A stretch of 64,000 bases of DNA, taken from positions 124,001 to 188,000 of the forward strand of contig NZ_PEND01000002.1 in the NCBI RefSeq assembly GCF_002844195.1. Direction: 5' to 3'. The number at the start of each line of letters is the position of its first letter. The stretch's first letter is position 1. The position numbers were made by a program, and so were the translations under genes. A model generated the notes under the pieces. The model saw only the letters and a list, made by a program, of their open reading frames with translations, was not told the DNA's origin and did no database searches. The DNA is from Halegenticoccus soli (GTDB lineage Archaea > Halobacteriota > Halobacteria > Halobacteriales > Haloferacaceae). Shown here in pieces: positions 34,174 through 43,820 of this stretch.

Positions 34174-35458
34174 GCGTCGCCTCCGACCCGTCCTTCGCGT
34201 GGACCACCTCTCCGCCCTTGAGCACGGTTTCGACCGCGTTGACGGCGAAGTTGTACGGAAGGTGGACGTACGACGGCGCGTCGAGGACCAGCAGGTCGGC
34301 CGCCGCGCCCTCGCGGAGCGTCCCGAGCGACTCCTCCCTGTCGAGCGCCAGCGCCCCGTTCCTCGTCGCCGCGACGAGCGCCCGCGCGGGCGTCATCCGC
34401 ATGCCGACGCAGGCGAGCGACACCGCGAACCCCATGTTCTGCGAATAGCAGTTCGGGTTGAAGTCGGTCGCGACGGCGACGGGCGCGCCGCGGTCGAGGA
34501 AGGCGCCGGCGTCGGCGTACCCCGCGCCGAGCGCGAACGCCGTCCCCGGCAGGAGCACCGGGACCACGCCGGCCTCGACGAGCGCGTCGATGTCCTCGTC
34601 GGTCGAGCGCAGCAGGTGGTCGGCGCTCGTCGCGCCGAGGTCGGCCGCCAGCCGGGAGCCGCCGAGGTTCGCGAATTCGTCGGCGTGGATCTTCGGGGCC
34701 AGCCCCGCCTCGATCCCGGCTTCGAGCACCCGCCGCGACTGCTCGACGGTGAACGCGCCCTCCTCGCAGAACACGTCGCAGAACTCGGCGATCCCCTGCG
34801 TTTCGACCGCCGGGAGCTGCTCGGAGACGACCTCCTCCGCGTACTCCGCCGCGTCGACGTCCGGGGGGACCGCGTGCGCTCCCATGAACGTCGGCACCAC
34901 GTCCACCGGGTGCCGGTCGTTCGCGCGGTCGATCGCCTCCAGCATCCGGAGCTCCGTCTCGGTGTCGAGCCCGTAGCCCGACTTCACCTCGGCCGTCGTC
35001 GTCCCGTGGGCGAGCATGACGTCGAGGTGGCCGAGCAGGTTCGACAGGAGCGCGTCGTCGTCGGCCGCGCGCGTCGCGGCGACGGTCCGCAGGATGCCGC
35101 CGCCCTCGGCCATGATCTCCTGGTACGTCTTCCCCCGCAGCTTCGCCTCGAACTCGTCGGAGCGATCGCCGGCGAAGAGCGCGTGGGTGTGCGAGTCGAC
35201 GAACCCCGGGATCACGCTCTTTCCCGCGGCGTCGACGGCGTACTCGGCGTTTTCCGGGGGGTACTCGCGCGTCACCTCGTCGGAGGGACCGACGGCTGCG
35301 ACGCGGCCGTCGACGACCGCGACGGCGGCGTTCTCGCGGCGGATCAGCGGCTCGGTCGCGTCGTCGGAGCCCCCGCCTTCAGTGCCTCCGGCTCCGTCCT
35401 CGGGGGGACCGACCACGACCTCCGCGGCGTCGCGGACGACGGCGGTGAGTTCAGGCAT
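34166..35458 (-). CDS. hutI: Imidazolonepropionase
   Basis: HutI hydrolyses imidazolone-5-propionate to N-formimino-L-glutamate, the third step. A 430-residue amidohydrolase: metal-binding [14 protein letters not shown] near residue 82, [12 protein letters not shown] near 118, [16 protein letters not shown] near 160, and [26 protein letters not shown] with the later ligands. It overlaps both neighbours by 8 bases, which indicates translational coupling. The start at 35458 follows the family N-terminus. Confidence 0.95.
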   Translation of the reverse strand: MPELTAVVRDAAEVVVGPPEDGAGGTEGGGSDDATEPLIRRENAAVAVVDGRVAAVGPSDEVTREYPPENAEYAVDAAGKSVIPGFVDSHTHALFAGDRSDEFEAKLRGKTYQEIMAEGGGILRTVAATRAADDDALLSNLLGHLDVMLAHGTTTAEVKSGYGLDTETELRMLEAIDRANDRHPVDVVPTFMGAHAVPPDVDAAEYAEEVVSEQLPAVETQGIAEFCDVFCEEGAFTVEQSRRVLEAGIEAGLAPKIHADEFANLGGSRLAADLGATSADHLLRSTDEDIDALVEAGVVPVLLPGTAFALGAGYADAGAFLDRGAPVAVATDFNPNCYSQNMGFAVSLACVGMRMTPARALVAATRNGALALDREESLGTLREGAAADLLVLDAPSYVHLPYNFAVNAVETVLKGGEVVHAKDGSEATHG

Positions 35459-36425
35459 CTCGGTCCCCCTTCGCGCCGTATCCACTTAGGAAGTGGGCGA
35501 CGGCGCGGGCGCCGGCGGCCGCGGTTCGGCCGCCCTCGTCCAGCGGCGGCGCGCACTCGACGACCTCGAAGCCGGCGACGCGGTCGTCCGCGGCGACCCG
35601 GCGGAGCATCCGGAACAGCTCGCGGGTCGAAAGCCCGCCCGGGGTCGGGGCGCTCACGCCCGGCGCGGCGCTCGCGTCGAGCACGTCGAGGTCGGCGCTG
35701 ACGTAGAGCGCCTCCGCGTCCGTCATCGTCGCCAGCGCCTGCTCGACCGCGCCCACGGGGTCGCTCCCGACCGCGTCCGCGGTCACGATCGAGCCCCCTC
35801 GGTCGCGGACGTAGTCGGCGTAGGCGGTCGAGGTTTCGAAGTGGCGCGCGCCGACGCAGGCGTAGGCGTCGAGCCCCGACTCGAACAGCTGCCGGTACGG
35901 CGTCCCGCTGGTCGCGTCGTCCCGAACCTCGCGCACGTCGAGGTGGGCGTCGAAGTTGACGACGCCGAGCGACCGGTCCAGAAGCGGCGCGGCGTTCGGG
36001 TACGTGAGCGAGTTGTCGCCCCCGAGGAACACCGGGAGGGCGTCCGTCGCGTGTACCCGGTGGGCGATTTCGCTCACCGTCCCCTGCACCGCGCGCACGC
36101 TTCCGTCCAGTATCTCGACGTCCCCGAGGTCGCCGACGGCGCCGACGGGGCCCCCCTCGAAGTGGTGGGTCTTGACCGCCGCGAGCGCCTCGCGGAGCGC
36201 GGTCGGCCCCTCGCGAGCGCCCGTCCGTCCGACGACTCCCCCGTCGTAGGGTTCGCCGACGAGCACCGCGTCGTAGCGGTCGGCGCGGTCGAGGCGGGCC
36301 GGCTCCGCGGCGTCGTCCGCCGCCGTCCGGGCCGCCGAGCACGGCTCGATCACGTCGCCGAACTGCTCGTCGTTCGGATCGTCCGACGGCCCCGACCACG
36401 AGGGCGGGTCGCGGAGCCCGGTCAT
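35451..36425 (-). CDS. hutG: Formimidoylglutamase (arginase family)
   Basis: HutG hydrolyses formiminoglutamate to glutamate and formamide, the last step. The 324-residue arginase-fold protein has metal motifs [10 protein letters not shown] and SADLDVLD. The first metal motif reads [10 protein letters not shown], with Asn where most arginases and agmatinases have His (GGDHS); an Asn there is also known in some formiminoglutamases, so this may suit the substrate rather than mean loss. It overlaps hutU by 4 bases and hutI by 8. Confidence 0.92.
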   Translation of the reverse strand: MTGLRDPPSWSGPSDDPNDEQFGDVIEPCSAARTAADDAAEPARLDRADRYDAVLVGEPYDGGVVGRTGAREGPTALREALAAVKTHHFEGGPVGAVGDLGDVEILDGSVRAVQGTVSEIAHRVHATDALPVFLGGDNSLTYPNAAPLLDRSLGVVNFDAHLDVREVRDDATSGTPYRQLFESGLDAYACVGARHFETSTAYADYVRDRGGSIVTADAVGSDPVGAVEQALATMTDAEALYVSADLDVLDASAAPGVSAPTPGGLSTRELFRMLRRVAADDRVAGFEVVECAPPLDEGGRTAAAGARAVAHFLSGYGAKGDRDA

Positions 36426-38173
36426 CGTCGGTCGCGCGCGGGGATCGGCACGTTCGACGCCGACGCCTCCTCCAGCGCCTCCTCGTAGCCCGCGTCGGCG
36501 TGGCGGATCACGCCCGTCCCGGGGTCGGTCGTGAACACCCGACGGGCCTTCTCCGCGGCGAGATTGGTGCCGTCGAGGACGACGTGGTTGTTCGCGTGGA
36601 GCGCGTTGCCGATACCGACCCCGCCGCCGTCGTGAACGGAGACGATGTCCGCGCCCGCCGCGCAGTTGAGGAGGGCGTTGAGGATCGGCCAGTCGGCCAC
36701 CGCGTCGGTGCCGTCCCGCATCGCCTCCGTCTCGCGGTGCGGGCTGGCGACGCTCCCCGCGTCGAGGTGGTCGCGGGTGACGACGATCGGCGCGGAGATC
36801 TCGCCGGCACGGACGAGGTCGTTGATGCGGAGGGCGAACTTCGCGCGCTCCGTCAGGCCCTCCTCGTCCGCGGCGTACCCCAGCCAGCACACGCGGGCGG
36901 GGAGCCCCTGGAAGGAGATCTCCTCCCGAGCCAGGTCGATCCACCGGCGGAGGTGGTCCTTCTCGGGGAACAGCTCCTTCACGGCCTCGTCGGTCCGGTA
37001 GATGTCCTCGGGGTCGCCGGAGAGCGCCGCCCAGCGGAACGGCCCCTTGCCGCGGCAGAACAGCGGCCGGATGTAGGCGGGGACGAACCCCGGGAAGTCG
37101 AACGCCCGGTCCATCCCGCGGTGCTCCTTCACCTGCCCGCGGATGTTGTTGCCGTACTCGACGGCGATCGCCCCCCGGTCCCGCATCTCCAGGATTGCGG
37201 CGACGTGGCGCTCCATCGTGTCGAGGCTCTCCTCGACGTACCGCTCGGGGTCCTCCTCGCGGAGCCGGTCGGCCTCTTCGATCGCGTAGCCGCTCGGGAC
37301 GTACCCCTCCAGTTCGTCGTGGGCGCTCGTCTGATCCGTGACGACGTCGGGGACGAAGTCCCGTTCGAGCATCGCCTCCAGCACGTCGGCGGCGTTGGCG
37401 CGGACGCCGACGCTGTACGGCTCGCCCGCCTCGGCGGCCTCCTCGGCCTTTCGGATCGCCTCGTCGAGGTCGGCCGTCTTCTCCACGCAGTAGCCGGTTT
37501 CGATGCGGCGGTCGATCCGCGACTCGTCCACCTCGGCCGCGATGCACACCCCGCGGTTCATCGTCACCGCGAGCGGCTGCGCGCCGCCCATGCCGCCCAG
37601 GCCGCCGGTGACGACGATCCGGCCGCGGAGGTCCGCCTCGCCCTCCCCGTCGGAGAAGTGCCGCCTGGCGAGCTCGGCGAGCGTCTCGTAGGTCCCCTGG
37701 ATGATCCCCTGCGTGCCGATGTACGCCCACGATCCGGCGGTCATCTGGCCGTACATGATCTTCCCCTCGGCCTCCAGTTCGTGGAAGTGCTCCCAGTCGT
37801 CCCACTTGCCGACGAGGTTCGAGTTGGCGATGAGGACGCGCGGGGCGACCTCGTGCGTCCGAAAGCGGCCGACGGGCTTGCCCGACTGGACGAGCAGCGT
37901 CTCGTCGTCCTCCAGCTCCCGGAGCTCCGCGAGGATGGCGTCGTAGGCGTCCCAGCTCCGGGCGGCGCGTCCGGTGCCGCCGTAGACGACGAGCCGCTCC
38001 GGCTTTTCGGCCACCTCCGGGTCGAGGTTGTTGTTCAACATGCGGAGGGCGGCCTCCTGCCGCCACCCCTTGCACTCGATGTCCGTGCCGGTCGGCGCTC
38101 CCTGATACCGCCGCCACTCCTCGCTCGGCGGGCCGATTCGATCCTCCGTCCCAGCGGGCGTCTGTCGGCTCAT
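36422..38173 (-). CDS. hutU: Urocanate hydratase
   Basis: HutU converts urocanate to imidazolonepropionate using tightly bound NAD+ as an electrophile. The 583-residue protein carries [15 protein letters not shown] near residue 57, [17 protein letters not shown] near 132, [15 protein letters not shown] near 180 and [12 protein letters not shown] near 425. It is the first gene of the operon, with a TATA box 30 bases upstream. ATG 38173 gives the family start; an in-frame upstream ATG at 38218 lies beyond the TATA box and is rejected. Confidence 0.96.
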   Translation of the reverse strand: MSRQTPAGTEDRIGPPSEEWRRYQGAPTGTDIECKGWRQEAALRMLNNNLDPEVAEKPERLVVYGGTGRAARSWDAYDAILAELRELEDDETLLVQSGKPVGRFRTHEVAPRVLIANSNLVGKWDDWEHFHELEAEGKIMYGQMTAGSWAYIGTQGIIQGTYETLAELARRHFSDGEGEADLRGRIVVTGGLGGMGGAQPLAVTMNRGVCIAAEVDESRIDRRIETGYCVEKTADLDEAIRKAEEAAEAGEPYSVGVRANAADVLEAMLERDFVPDVVTDQTSAHDELEGYVPSGYAIEEADRLREEDPERYVEESLDTMERHVAAILEMRDRGAIAVEYGNNIRGQVKEHRGMDRAFDFPGFVPAYIRPLFCRGKGPFRWAALSGDPEDIYRTDEAVKELFPEKDHLRRWIDLAREEISFQGLPARVCWLGYAADEEGLTERAKFALRINDLVRAGEISAPIVVTRDHLDAGSVASPHRETEAMRDGTDAVADWPILNALLNCAAGADIVSVHDGGGVGIGNALHANNHVVLDGTNLAAEKARRVFTTDPGTGVIRHADAGYEEALEEASASNVPIPARDRR

Positions 38174-38201
38174 CTCGTTCGATCGTTTGTCAACGAGTGG
38201 C

Positions 38202-38208
38202 AAATACC
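38202..38208 (-). promoter_or_regulatory. TATA box for the hut operon
   Basis: On the minus strand it reads GGTATTT, about 30 bases before the hutU ATG. It is only about 27 bases from the TATA box of the divergent regulator, so occupancy of one probably affects the other. Confidence 0.6.
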
Positions 38209-38233
38209 TTCGACCCACCGAGCGGAGGTGGAT

Positions 38234-38241
38234 TCATATAC
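38234..38241 (+). promoter_or_regulatory. TATA box for the HTH regulator beside hutU
   Basis: TCATATAC lies about 25 bases before the ATG at 38262, a leaderless arrangement. Confidence 0.6.
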
Positions 38242-38261
38242 TCGGACGGCGGAGTCGGCGC

Positions 38262-38912
38262 ATGCTGTACGAGGCGACGTTCCGGATCGCGGACGGCGGC
38301 GCGTACGCCGACGTCACGGCGGCCACCGGCGCGCGGATCGAACTGTGGTGCAACGACCACTGCGACCTCCTCCACGTCACTGACGGGGCCGCCGACGAGG
38401 TGCTGGCGCACGTCGAGTCGCGCGTCGGCGTCCGGGAGCGCCTCCGGACGGCCGACGAACTCGTCGTCGTCACCGCGTCGTGCCTGAAGACGCAGGACCC
38501 GGATCACGTGGAGCGGTACCTCGTCCGCCACGACTGCCTGCTCCTGCCGCCGCTGCGGTACGCCGAGGGCGCGAAGTTCTGCCGCCTGCTCGCGCTCGAC
38601 TCCTCGGCCCTGACCGGCTGTTACCGCGATCTCGTCGACGACGGGTACGCCGTGAGCGTCGAGACGAAGCGCGAGGTCGACTCGGTGACGCAGGACGGCC
38701 CGCTGCTCACGCTCCACGACGCCCTCCCGACGCTCACCCCGCGCCAGCGGGAGGTGTTCGCGACCGCCCGCGAGCGCGGGTACTACCGCATCCCGCGGGA
38801 GGTCTCGACGGCCGAGATCGCCGACGCCGTCGGCGTCGAGCGCCGCACCGCCGAGGAGCACCTCCGGCGGGCCGAGAACAAGCTCGTCGACGCGCTGGCC
38901 CCGTACCTCTGA
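38262..38912 (+). CDS. HTH-10 (Bat-type) regulator, likely of the hut operon
   Basis: A 216-residue haloarchaeal regulator. The C-terminal helix-turn-helix (LTPRQREVFATARERGYY then STAEIADAVGVERRTAEEHLRRAE, about residues 157-205) is of the bacterio-opsin activator (HTH-10) type; the N-terminal 150 residues are the partner sensing domain. It is divergent from hutU with closely spaced TATA boxes, so histidine- or urocanate-responsive control of the hut genes is the natural inference. Confidence 0.88.
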   Translation: MLYEATFRIADGGAYADVTAATGARIELWCNDHCDLLHVTDGAADEVLAHVESRVGVRERLRTADELVVVTASCLKTQDPDHVERYLVRHDCLLLPPLRYAEGAKFCRLLALDSSALTGCYRDLVDDGYAVSVETKREVDSVTQDGPLLTLHDALPTLTPRQREVFATARERGYYRIPREVSTAEIADAVGVERRTAEEHLRRAENKLVDALAPYL

Positions 38913-39064
38913 TAGGGATTATCGTAGCCAGCCGGATGTTCCGAAGCCTGTCCCTGGGTGGTGTCTCTCGGTTCTTCGCCGGGAATTCATGAACCCCTCC
39001 GATACTCCCTATGAGCGATCCTCCGCCCGAACGCGAACATCCGGGTCCTCCCTCTCCCGAACGT

Positions 39065-40507
39065 TCAGAGCAGTCCCAGCGCGTTCACCGCGTGCGTCAT
39101 CGCCGCGACGAGCGGGACGAGGATGGCGGTCCGCAGGGCGAAGAGCGTCACGAGGTCGCGAAATCTGATCGGAACGTCCCGGAACATGTCCATCATCATC
39201 GGTCCGACGCTGGAGAAGAAGATGAGCTGCGAGACGGCGAGCACCGCGACGAAGAATCGCGCCATCGGCTCGGCCTCGGCGACGAGCAGGACCGGCACGT
39301 ACATCTCCGTGATGCCGACGATCGTCGCCGGCGCGACCGTCTCGGCGTTCGGGATTCCAAGCAGGTCCACGAGGGGGACGAGCGGCGCGCCGAGGATCCG
39401 GAACGTGGGCGTGTACGCCGAGAGCAGCACCGCCGCGAGCCCGACCGCCAGGATGGTCCCCAGGATGAGGCTGGTCAGCCGGAGCCCGTCGACGAAGCCC
39501 CGGCGCGCGGCGTCGAGGAACGTCTCGCCCTCCTCGGCCTTCCTCACCGCCTCGCTGAGCGCGAAGCGGAGGTAGTCAGCGGTCGAGCCCTCGAACGGCA
39601 CTTCGGGGTCCGGTTCGGCGACGTACGTCTCGGGGACGGCGCTGATCGGCGGCACCCGGACGAGGATCGCCGCGCAGACGACGACGCAGACGAAGTACGC
39701 GAGGAAGATGAGGGGAAAGAGCTCGAGCATGTCGACGGTCGCGGCCACCACGCCGACGAAGCCGATGCTCACCGTCGAAAAGCAGGTGGCGATGGTGAAC
39801 ACGTCCCGCCTGCTGTAGCCGCCGCGCTCGAAGACGTTCCGCGTGACGTAGAGGCCGACGCTGTAGGAGCCGACCCAGGAGGCGAGGCTGTCGAGCGCGG
39901 CGCGACCGGGCAGGCGGAACAGCGGGCGCATCACCGGCCGCGAGAGCGTCCCGACGAACTCCAGCCCGCCGAGTTCGACGAAGATCGTGATGAACACCGC
40001 GCCGATCGGGATGATGACGCCGACGCTGTAGATCAGCGTCCCCCACATGAACCCGCCGGTCCCCGGCGCGTGCAGCCACTCGGGGCCGAATTTGAAGAAC
40101 ATCACCGGCGCGAGGAGCGCGCCGGCGACGCGGAGGAACCAGAAGGCGGCCGAGCTCTCGAAGTAGGCGAGGTCGACGGGGAGATCCGCGCCGGCGACGC
40201 CGACGCCCCGCCGATCGAGTTCCGCGAGGGTCGTCAGCAGGCCGCCGGCGACGATGACCGCGAGGCAGTAGACGCCGACGGCGGTGGGAAACGATTCGGT
40301 GACGAGCGACACCGCGACGTCGAAGGGGACCGTCAGCTCCCCGCGCCACGGTACCGGAACGAGGAAGAACGTCGCCCCGATCAGGAAGGCCACGGCGAAC
40401 TTCGCGACCGGACGGGCGTCGTACTCGGCGAGCGTCACGTCGTCGATGCTCCGCGCGGCGGGTTCCCCCTCCAGCGTCCACGCGTCGTCGTGCGATTCGG
40501 TAGCCAT
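39065..40507 (-). CDS. YjiH-type membrane protein (nucleoside-recognition/Gate domains)
   Basis: A 480-residue protein with about 11 membrane helices. Two Gate-type regions are visible (SASWVGSYSVGLYVTRNVFE near 220, and VGITEMYVPVLLVAEAE near 405), as in the YjiH/nucleoside-recognition family. Members are found beside amino-acid-use genes and are thought to move small solutes, but substrates are unproven. Its place next to the hut cluster suggests a link with histidine or its products. It begins MATESHDDAW at ATG 40507. Confidence 0.82.
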   Translation of the reverse strand: MATESHDDAWTLEGEPAARSIDDVTLAEYDARPVAKFAVAFLIGATFFLVPVPWRGELTVPFDVAVSLVTESFPTAVGVYCLAVIVAGGLLTTLAELDRRGVGVAGADLPVDLAYFESSAAFWFLRVAGALLAPVMFFKFGPEWLHAPGTGGFMWGTLIYSVGVIIPIGAVFITIFVELGGLEFVGTLSRPVMRPLFRLPGRAALDSLASWVGSYSVGLYVTRNVFERGGYSRRDVFTIATCFSTVSIGFVGVVAATVDMLELFPLIFLAYFVCVVVCAAILVRVPPISAVPETYVAEPDPEVPFEGSTADYLRFALSEAVRKAEEGETFLDAARRGFVDGLRLTSLILGTILAVGLAAVLLSAYTPTFRILGAPLVPLVDLLGIPNAETVAPATIVGITEMYVPVLLVAEAEPMARFFVAVLAVSQLIFFSSVGPMMMDMFRDVPIRFRDLVTLFALRTAILVPLVAAMTHAVNALGLL

Positions 40508-40597
40508 GAACGCACTAGTACGGTCGACGACGATGTACGGTCACCCGCCGCACGGCGTACCCTTTATGTCGATTCGGGTGCGGTCGTCTGACAAACC

Positions 40598-40606
40598 GTT
40601 AAGTGG
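40598..40606 (+). promoter_or_regulatory. TATA-like box for the RHH gene at 40631
   Basis: CCGTTAAGT lies about 28 bases before the ATG at 40631. Confidence 0.45.
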
Positions 40607-40630
40607 TGAGCGCGACGTAGTGTCGATAGA

Positions 40631-41035
40631 ATGGGCAACAAGAACAAGACCATCTCGTTCCGCGTCAACGAGGACGCGTTCGAGACGCTCCGCGAGATCG
40701 CCGAGGAGCGCGACATCTCCCTGTCGGCGGTGTTCCGGGATTACGTGGACACGCTCGTTGCCCACGACGGCCAGGTCCAGGTCGTCCCCGAGCACGAACT
40801 GCAGGAGCGACGCGGCGAGGAGAGCTTCCCGCCGACGGTGGAGGTGCCGAAGAGCTTCATCCGCGAGCACGAGCGGCTCGAACTCGAAGCCGACCACCTC
40901 CGCGAACAGCTGGAGGAGTACAAGCGGTACGTCACGTACCTCCGCGAACAGCTCGAAGACCCCGAGGAGGAGGAAGTGATCCAGCTGGAGGACTTAGACG
41001 GCGAGACGGACGAGCGTCCGTTCCGGCTCGGGTGA
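40631..41035 (+). CDS. RHH-like DNA-binding protein with a C-terminal coiled coil
   Basis: A 134-residue protein. Residues 1-45 show the RHH pattern (KTISFRVNEDAFETLREIAEERDISLSAVFRDYVDTL). Residues 75-115 form a heptad-like acidic helix (EHERLELEADHLREQLEEYKRYVTYLREQLED), probably a coiled coil for dimerisation. The tail is acidic. It resembles longer haloarchaeal RHH regulators, but I cannot assign a target. Confidence 0.78.
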   Translation: MGNKNKTISFRVNEDAFETLREIAEERDISLSAVFRDYVDTLVAHDGQVQVVPEHELQERRGEESFPPTVEVPKSFIREHERLELEADHLREQLEEYKRYVTYLREQLEDPEEEEVIQLEDLDGETDERPFRLG

Positions 41036-41086
41036 GCGGCCCGCCGACTCCCCGTCGACGGTCTCCGCGGTTCCCCGTCCCCTCCT

Positions 41087-41542
41087 CTAGCCGGAGAGCT
41101 CCCTCGCCGCCTCGGCGGCCCGCCGCTCCATCTCGTCGTCGCCCTCGACCTCGGCGAGCGCCTCGACGGCTTCCAGCGTCCGCACGGACTGGTCGAGGAA
41201 CGAGAGGACGTCGCCCGGGTACGCGTACAGCATGTACTCGTCGGACATCACGTCGACGATGGCGTCCGGTCCGAGTCCCTGCGCTCGGAGTTCGAGCAGG
41301 TAGCGGACGAACTTTCGCTCCGGGTGGCCGCAGTAGGGGTTGTTGTCGCAGTCGCAGTCGAGAAAGTCCTCCGCGAAGTCCAGCACGCGCTCGCGGGTGG
41401 CCTCGTCCAGCTTCGCGAGTCCGTCGCCGGTGTAGAGCAGATCCAGCGTCGCCCCCTTGAACGCCCCCTTCGGGATGCTCGTCTCCAGTTGCGAGGCGAG
41501 CTGCCGGTGGTTTTTGACGTAGATCTTGTCCGTGATCGCCAC
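41087..41542 (-). CDS. Conserved protein with a Cys/His cluster
   Basis: A 151-residue protein starting MAITDKIYVKNHRQLASQLETS. The centre carries DFLDCDCDNNPYCGHPERKFVRYLLELR, a dense Cys/His cluster suggesting a bound metal, followed by a helical acidic C-terminus. It has the look of a core haloarchaeal protein of unknown function. It is transcribed alone and convergent with the RHH gene. Confidence 0.8.
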   Translation of the reverse strand: MAITDKIYVKNHRQLASQLETSIPKGAFKGATLDLLYTGDGLAKLDEATRERVLDFAEDFLDCDCDNNPYCGHPERKFVRYLLELRAQGLGPDAIVDVMSDEYMLYAYPGDVLSFLDQSVRTLEAVEALAEVEGDDEMERRAAEAARELSG

Positions 41543-41713
41543 TGTTGGTCGCCCTACGCGTCCGAGCCCGAAAAACGTCCCGGATGGCTCGGACGACGAT
41601 CGCGCGGCGGTTCGACCGCTCGGCGACGTTTCGGCGACTCGGCGACGTTTCAGCGATTCGACAGGTTCGACCGAGCCAAACTCGGCCGCGAGTGTCGACC
41701 GCGGTTCGGCCGC

Positions 41714-41986
41714 TCAGGACTCGATCTTCTCGACGATCTGCTTCGCCTGCTCTCTCGCCTGATCTTCGTCGGCGTTGTCCCTGTCGATGAGGACGCTTTC
41801 TACCTTCCACTCGTCGCCGTCCTTCTCCTTGCCGGTGCGGACTTCGCTGCCCTCGGAGACGGAGTTCGCCACGTTCGCGGCCCAGTCCGGGGTCCGGATC
41901 GTGTCGAACTGGTCGGGGTCGCGGAATCGGACGTGGATGTACTCGTCCTCCGTCTCCACCGCCTGGACGTCCGGGATGTCTGCCAT
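41714..41986 (-). CDS. Small acidic alpha/beta protein
   Basis: A 90-residue acidic protein with an N-terminal beta-like part (DIPDVQAVETEDEYIHVRFRDPDQF), a middle strand pair (SEVRTGKEKDGDEWKVESVLI) and a C-terminal helix (DEDQAREQAKQIVEKIES). No cysteines or membrane segment. Conserved-looking, function unknown. Confidence 0.7.
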   Translation of the reverse strand: MADIPDVQAVETEDEYIHVRFRDPDQFDTIRTPDWAANVANSVSEGSEVRTGKEKDGDEWKVESVLIDRDNADEDQAREQAKQIVEKIES

Positions 41987-42153
41987 ACCCGATGGTGCGA
42001 CCTCCGAGCGCCTAAACGACGTGCCGGGATATCCCGGCGAACGGCGTCACCGCCTTTTGACGGTGCCGAGCGTCGTCTATTCGCACGCGGGCGAGGCCTT
42101 CCCGGGCCCGAAGTCGTAACGTATTTCAGTCGCTCCGAAGTAATGCGACGTGT

Positions 42154-42226
42154 GTCCGGGTTGGGGTAGTGGTCATCCTTCAGCCTTGTGGAGGCTGAGA
42201 CGCGGGTTCGATTCTCGCACCCGGAC
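42154..42226 (+). tRNA. tRNA-His (anticodon GTG)
   Basis: The seven-base acceptor arm TCCGGGT pairs with ACCCGGA. The anticodon stem CAGCC/GGCTG encloses loop TTGTGGA with anticodon GTG, and the T-arm contains GGTTCGATTC. The extra 5' base G at 42154 sits opposite C at 42226: this is the G-1:C73 pair that marks tRNA-His, here encoded in the DNA. No intron is present and CCA is not encoded. Confidence 0.93.
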
Positions 42227-42459
42227 CTTCTGACGACGAACGGACGTGAGGAGTCGAAGGCTCGTCGTAAGAGATCGAATCAGGGAATCGAGCAACCGTC
42301 ATCCGCGAACGTCACAGAGCCCAGAACGACGATCCGTCGTCGGCGCTCTTAGCTGGCTTGTCACTGCAGCCTTAGAGACTACCCCGCTGGAGGAAATAAC
42401 TCAATTCGGAGGAATGTCCCCTCGAACAGGTCCTCCGAAAGGGTCGAATACGCGAAGAA

Positions 42460-42675
42460 ATGCCCGAACGCGACCTCCCTCCGAACGCGATCGTAACCTA
42501 CTGCGACCGCTGTGATCGAAACACGGTTCACGAGGTATCGCTCGAACTCGAATCGACCACGGACGGGGCGGACGTCACCGCCGAGAACGCGAAATTCGCC
42601 AAGTCGCCCGCTCGACGGACCGTCTGCTGCGTGTGCGGCGCGCGGGCGCATCGAGAGCGATGCGCCTACGAGTGA
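42460..42675 (+). CDS. Small zinc beta-ribbon protein
   Basis: A 71-residue protein with YCDRCDRNTVHEVSLELES in the first half and VCCVCGARAHRERC in the second, two cysteine knuckles about 40 residues apart as in haloarchaeal putative zinc beta-ribbon proteins. It lies between tRNA-His and an HTH-10 regulator. Function unknown. Confidence 0.72.
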   Translation: MPERDLPPNAIVTYCDRCDRNTVHEVSLELESTTDGADVTAENAKFAKSPARRTVCCVCGARAHRERCAYE

Positions 42676-42755
42676 CGTTCGTCCGGCGTGTCTTTTCTGC
42701 AACGGGACAAACACCGTCACGAACGCTTTCTTCCGGGCGAACGTAGGAGCGGACA

Positions 42756-43412
42756 ATGAGCGTCATCGCCGAGTTCACGGTCCCCGCCGAGGAGTTCGCG
42801 CTCGGCAGGGCCCTCAAGAGAGACTCGAAGATGGAGATCGAGTTCGAACGCACCGTGCCGTCGCGGACGGACCGACTGCCCTTCTTCTTCGTTTGGGACT
42901 GCAGCGATTACGAGGCCTTCGAGCGGGAAGCGCGCAAGGAACCCGAGATCGAGGAACTGGCCCTCGTGGAACGATTCGACGCCGGAGCGCTCTATCGGGT
43001 GAAGTGGACCGAACACGTCGACGAGTTCATTCAGGCGATCATGCAGGCCGACGCGACGATCGTGGAGGCGGTCGGAAACGACGAGACGTGGTCTTTCGAA
43101 CTGCGCTTCCCCGACTCCGAAAACGTCTCGCGGTTCCAGTCGGAGCTGCGGGAGTACGAGATGGGCGTCCGCGTGAACCGGATCGCAACCGAACTCGACG
43201 CGAAGTCGGCGGAGAGCTACGGGCTGACGGATCCGCAGCGGGAAGCGCTGCTCGCGGCGTTTCGGCGCGGCTACTTCAGCGAACCGCGGGCCGTCTCGCT
43301 GAGCGACCTCGCGGCCGAACTCGGGATATCGAGCGCCGCGGCGACCGGCCGCATGCGGAGAGCGGTCCGGACCCTCATTGCGAACACGCTCCTGAGAGAC
43401 GACGACGCTTGA
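42756..43412 (+). CDS. HTH-10 (Bat-type) transcriptional regulator
   Basis: A 218-residue protein: an N-terminal sensing-type region (MSVIAEFTVPAEEFALGRAL) and a C-terminal helix-turn-helix (LTDPQREALLAAFRRGYFSEPR then SLSDLAAELGISSAAATGRMRRA, about residues 155-205). It is of the bacterio-opsin activator family used widely in haloarchaea. It faces a second regulator of the same family (43821-44477) across a small gene. Confidence 0.88.
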   Translation: MSVIAEFTVPAEEFALGRALKRDSKMEIEFERTVPSRTDRLPFFFVWDCSDYEAFEREARKEPEIEELALVERFDAGALYRVKWTEHVDEFIQAIMQADATIVEAVGNDETWSFELRFPDSENVSRFQSELREYEMGVRVNRIATELDAKSAESYGLTDPQREALLAAFRRGYFSEPRAVSLSDLAAELGISSAAATGRMRRAVRTLIANTLLRDDDA

Positions 43413-43506
43413 TCGCGGAGCGGCGGTAGCGGAATGTCTCGCGGGAGCGTCTTACTCGTTTTGCAGCCAACAGCGCTATCTTCGTCGATTACCACGCAGT
43501 AGTGCC

Positions 43507-43788
43507 ATGAACACGACGCAAATCCGTCAACTCGACACCGTCGCGCTGGTCGAGCGACTGCTCGTCATCCAGGAGACGCTGGAGGCGATCGACGCCGGAA
43601 CGTTCGACGGCATCGAAATACGGGATCACGAAAAAGATCGCGTGCGGGAAGCCGTTCTCGCGGCGCTCTGCGCGCCCGCGGTTCTCGCAGAAGCCGAGCG
43701 CCGGCAGTTCGGCGGAAGCGCCTATCGCGCCGTCCGGCGGCACCTCTTCCGACAGGGCGCTCCCCCGACGGGGATCTCCACCGGTTGA
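43507..43788 (+). CDS. Small helical protein of unknown function
   Basis: A 93-residue, mostly helical protein (MNTTQIRQLDTVALVERLLVIQETLEAIDAG at the N-terminus) with a basic C-terminus. It lies between two HTH-10 regulators, on the strand of the first and convergent with the second. No family recognised. Confidence 0.6.
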   Translation: MNTTQIRQLDTVALVERLLVIQETLEAIDAGTFDGIEIRDHEKDRVREAVLAALCAPAVLAEAERRQFGGSAYRAVRRHLFRQGAPPTGISTG

Positions 43789-43820
43789 GAACGACGGCGC
43801 GTCGGTTTCGCGCAGCGCAG

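Noticed and set aside
35451-38117. 888-codon open frame covering hutG and most of hutU
   Set aside because: Only the last part (from ATG 36425) is HutG; the upstream part is a shadow frame of hutU with Arg/Gly-rich noise.
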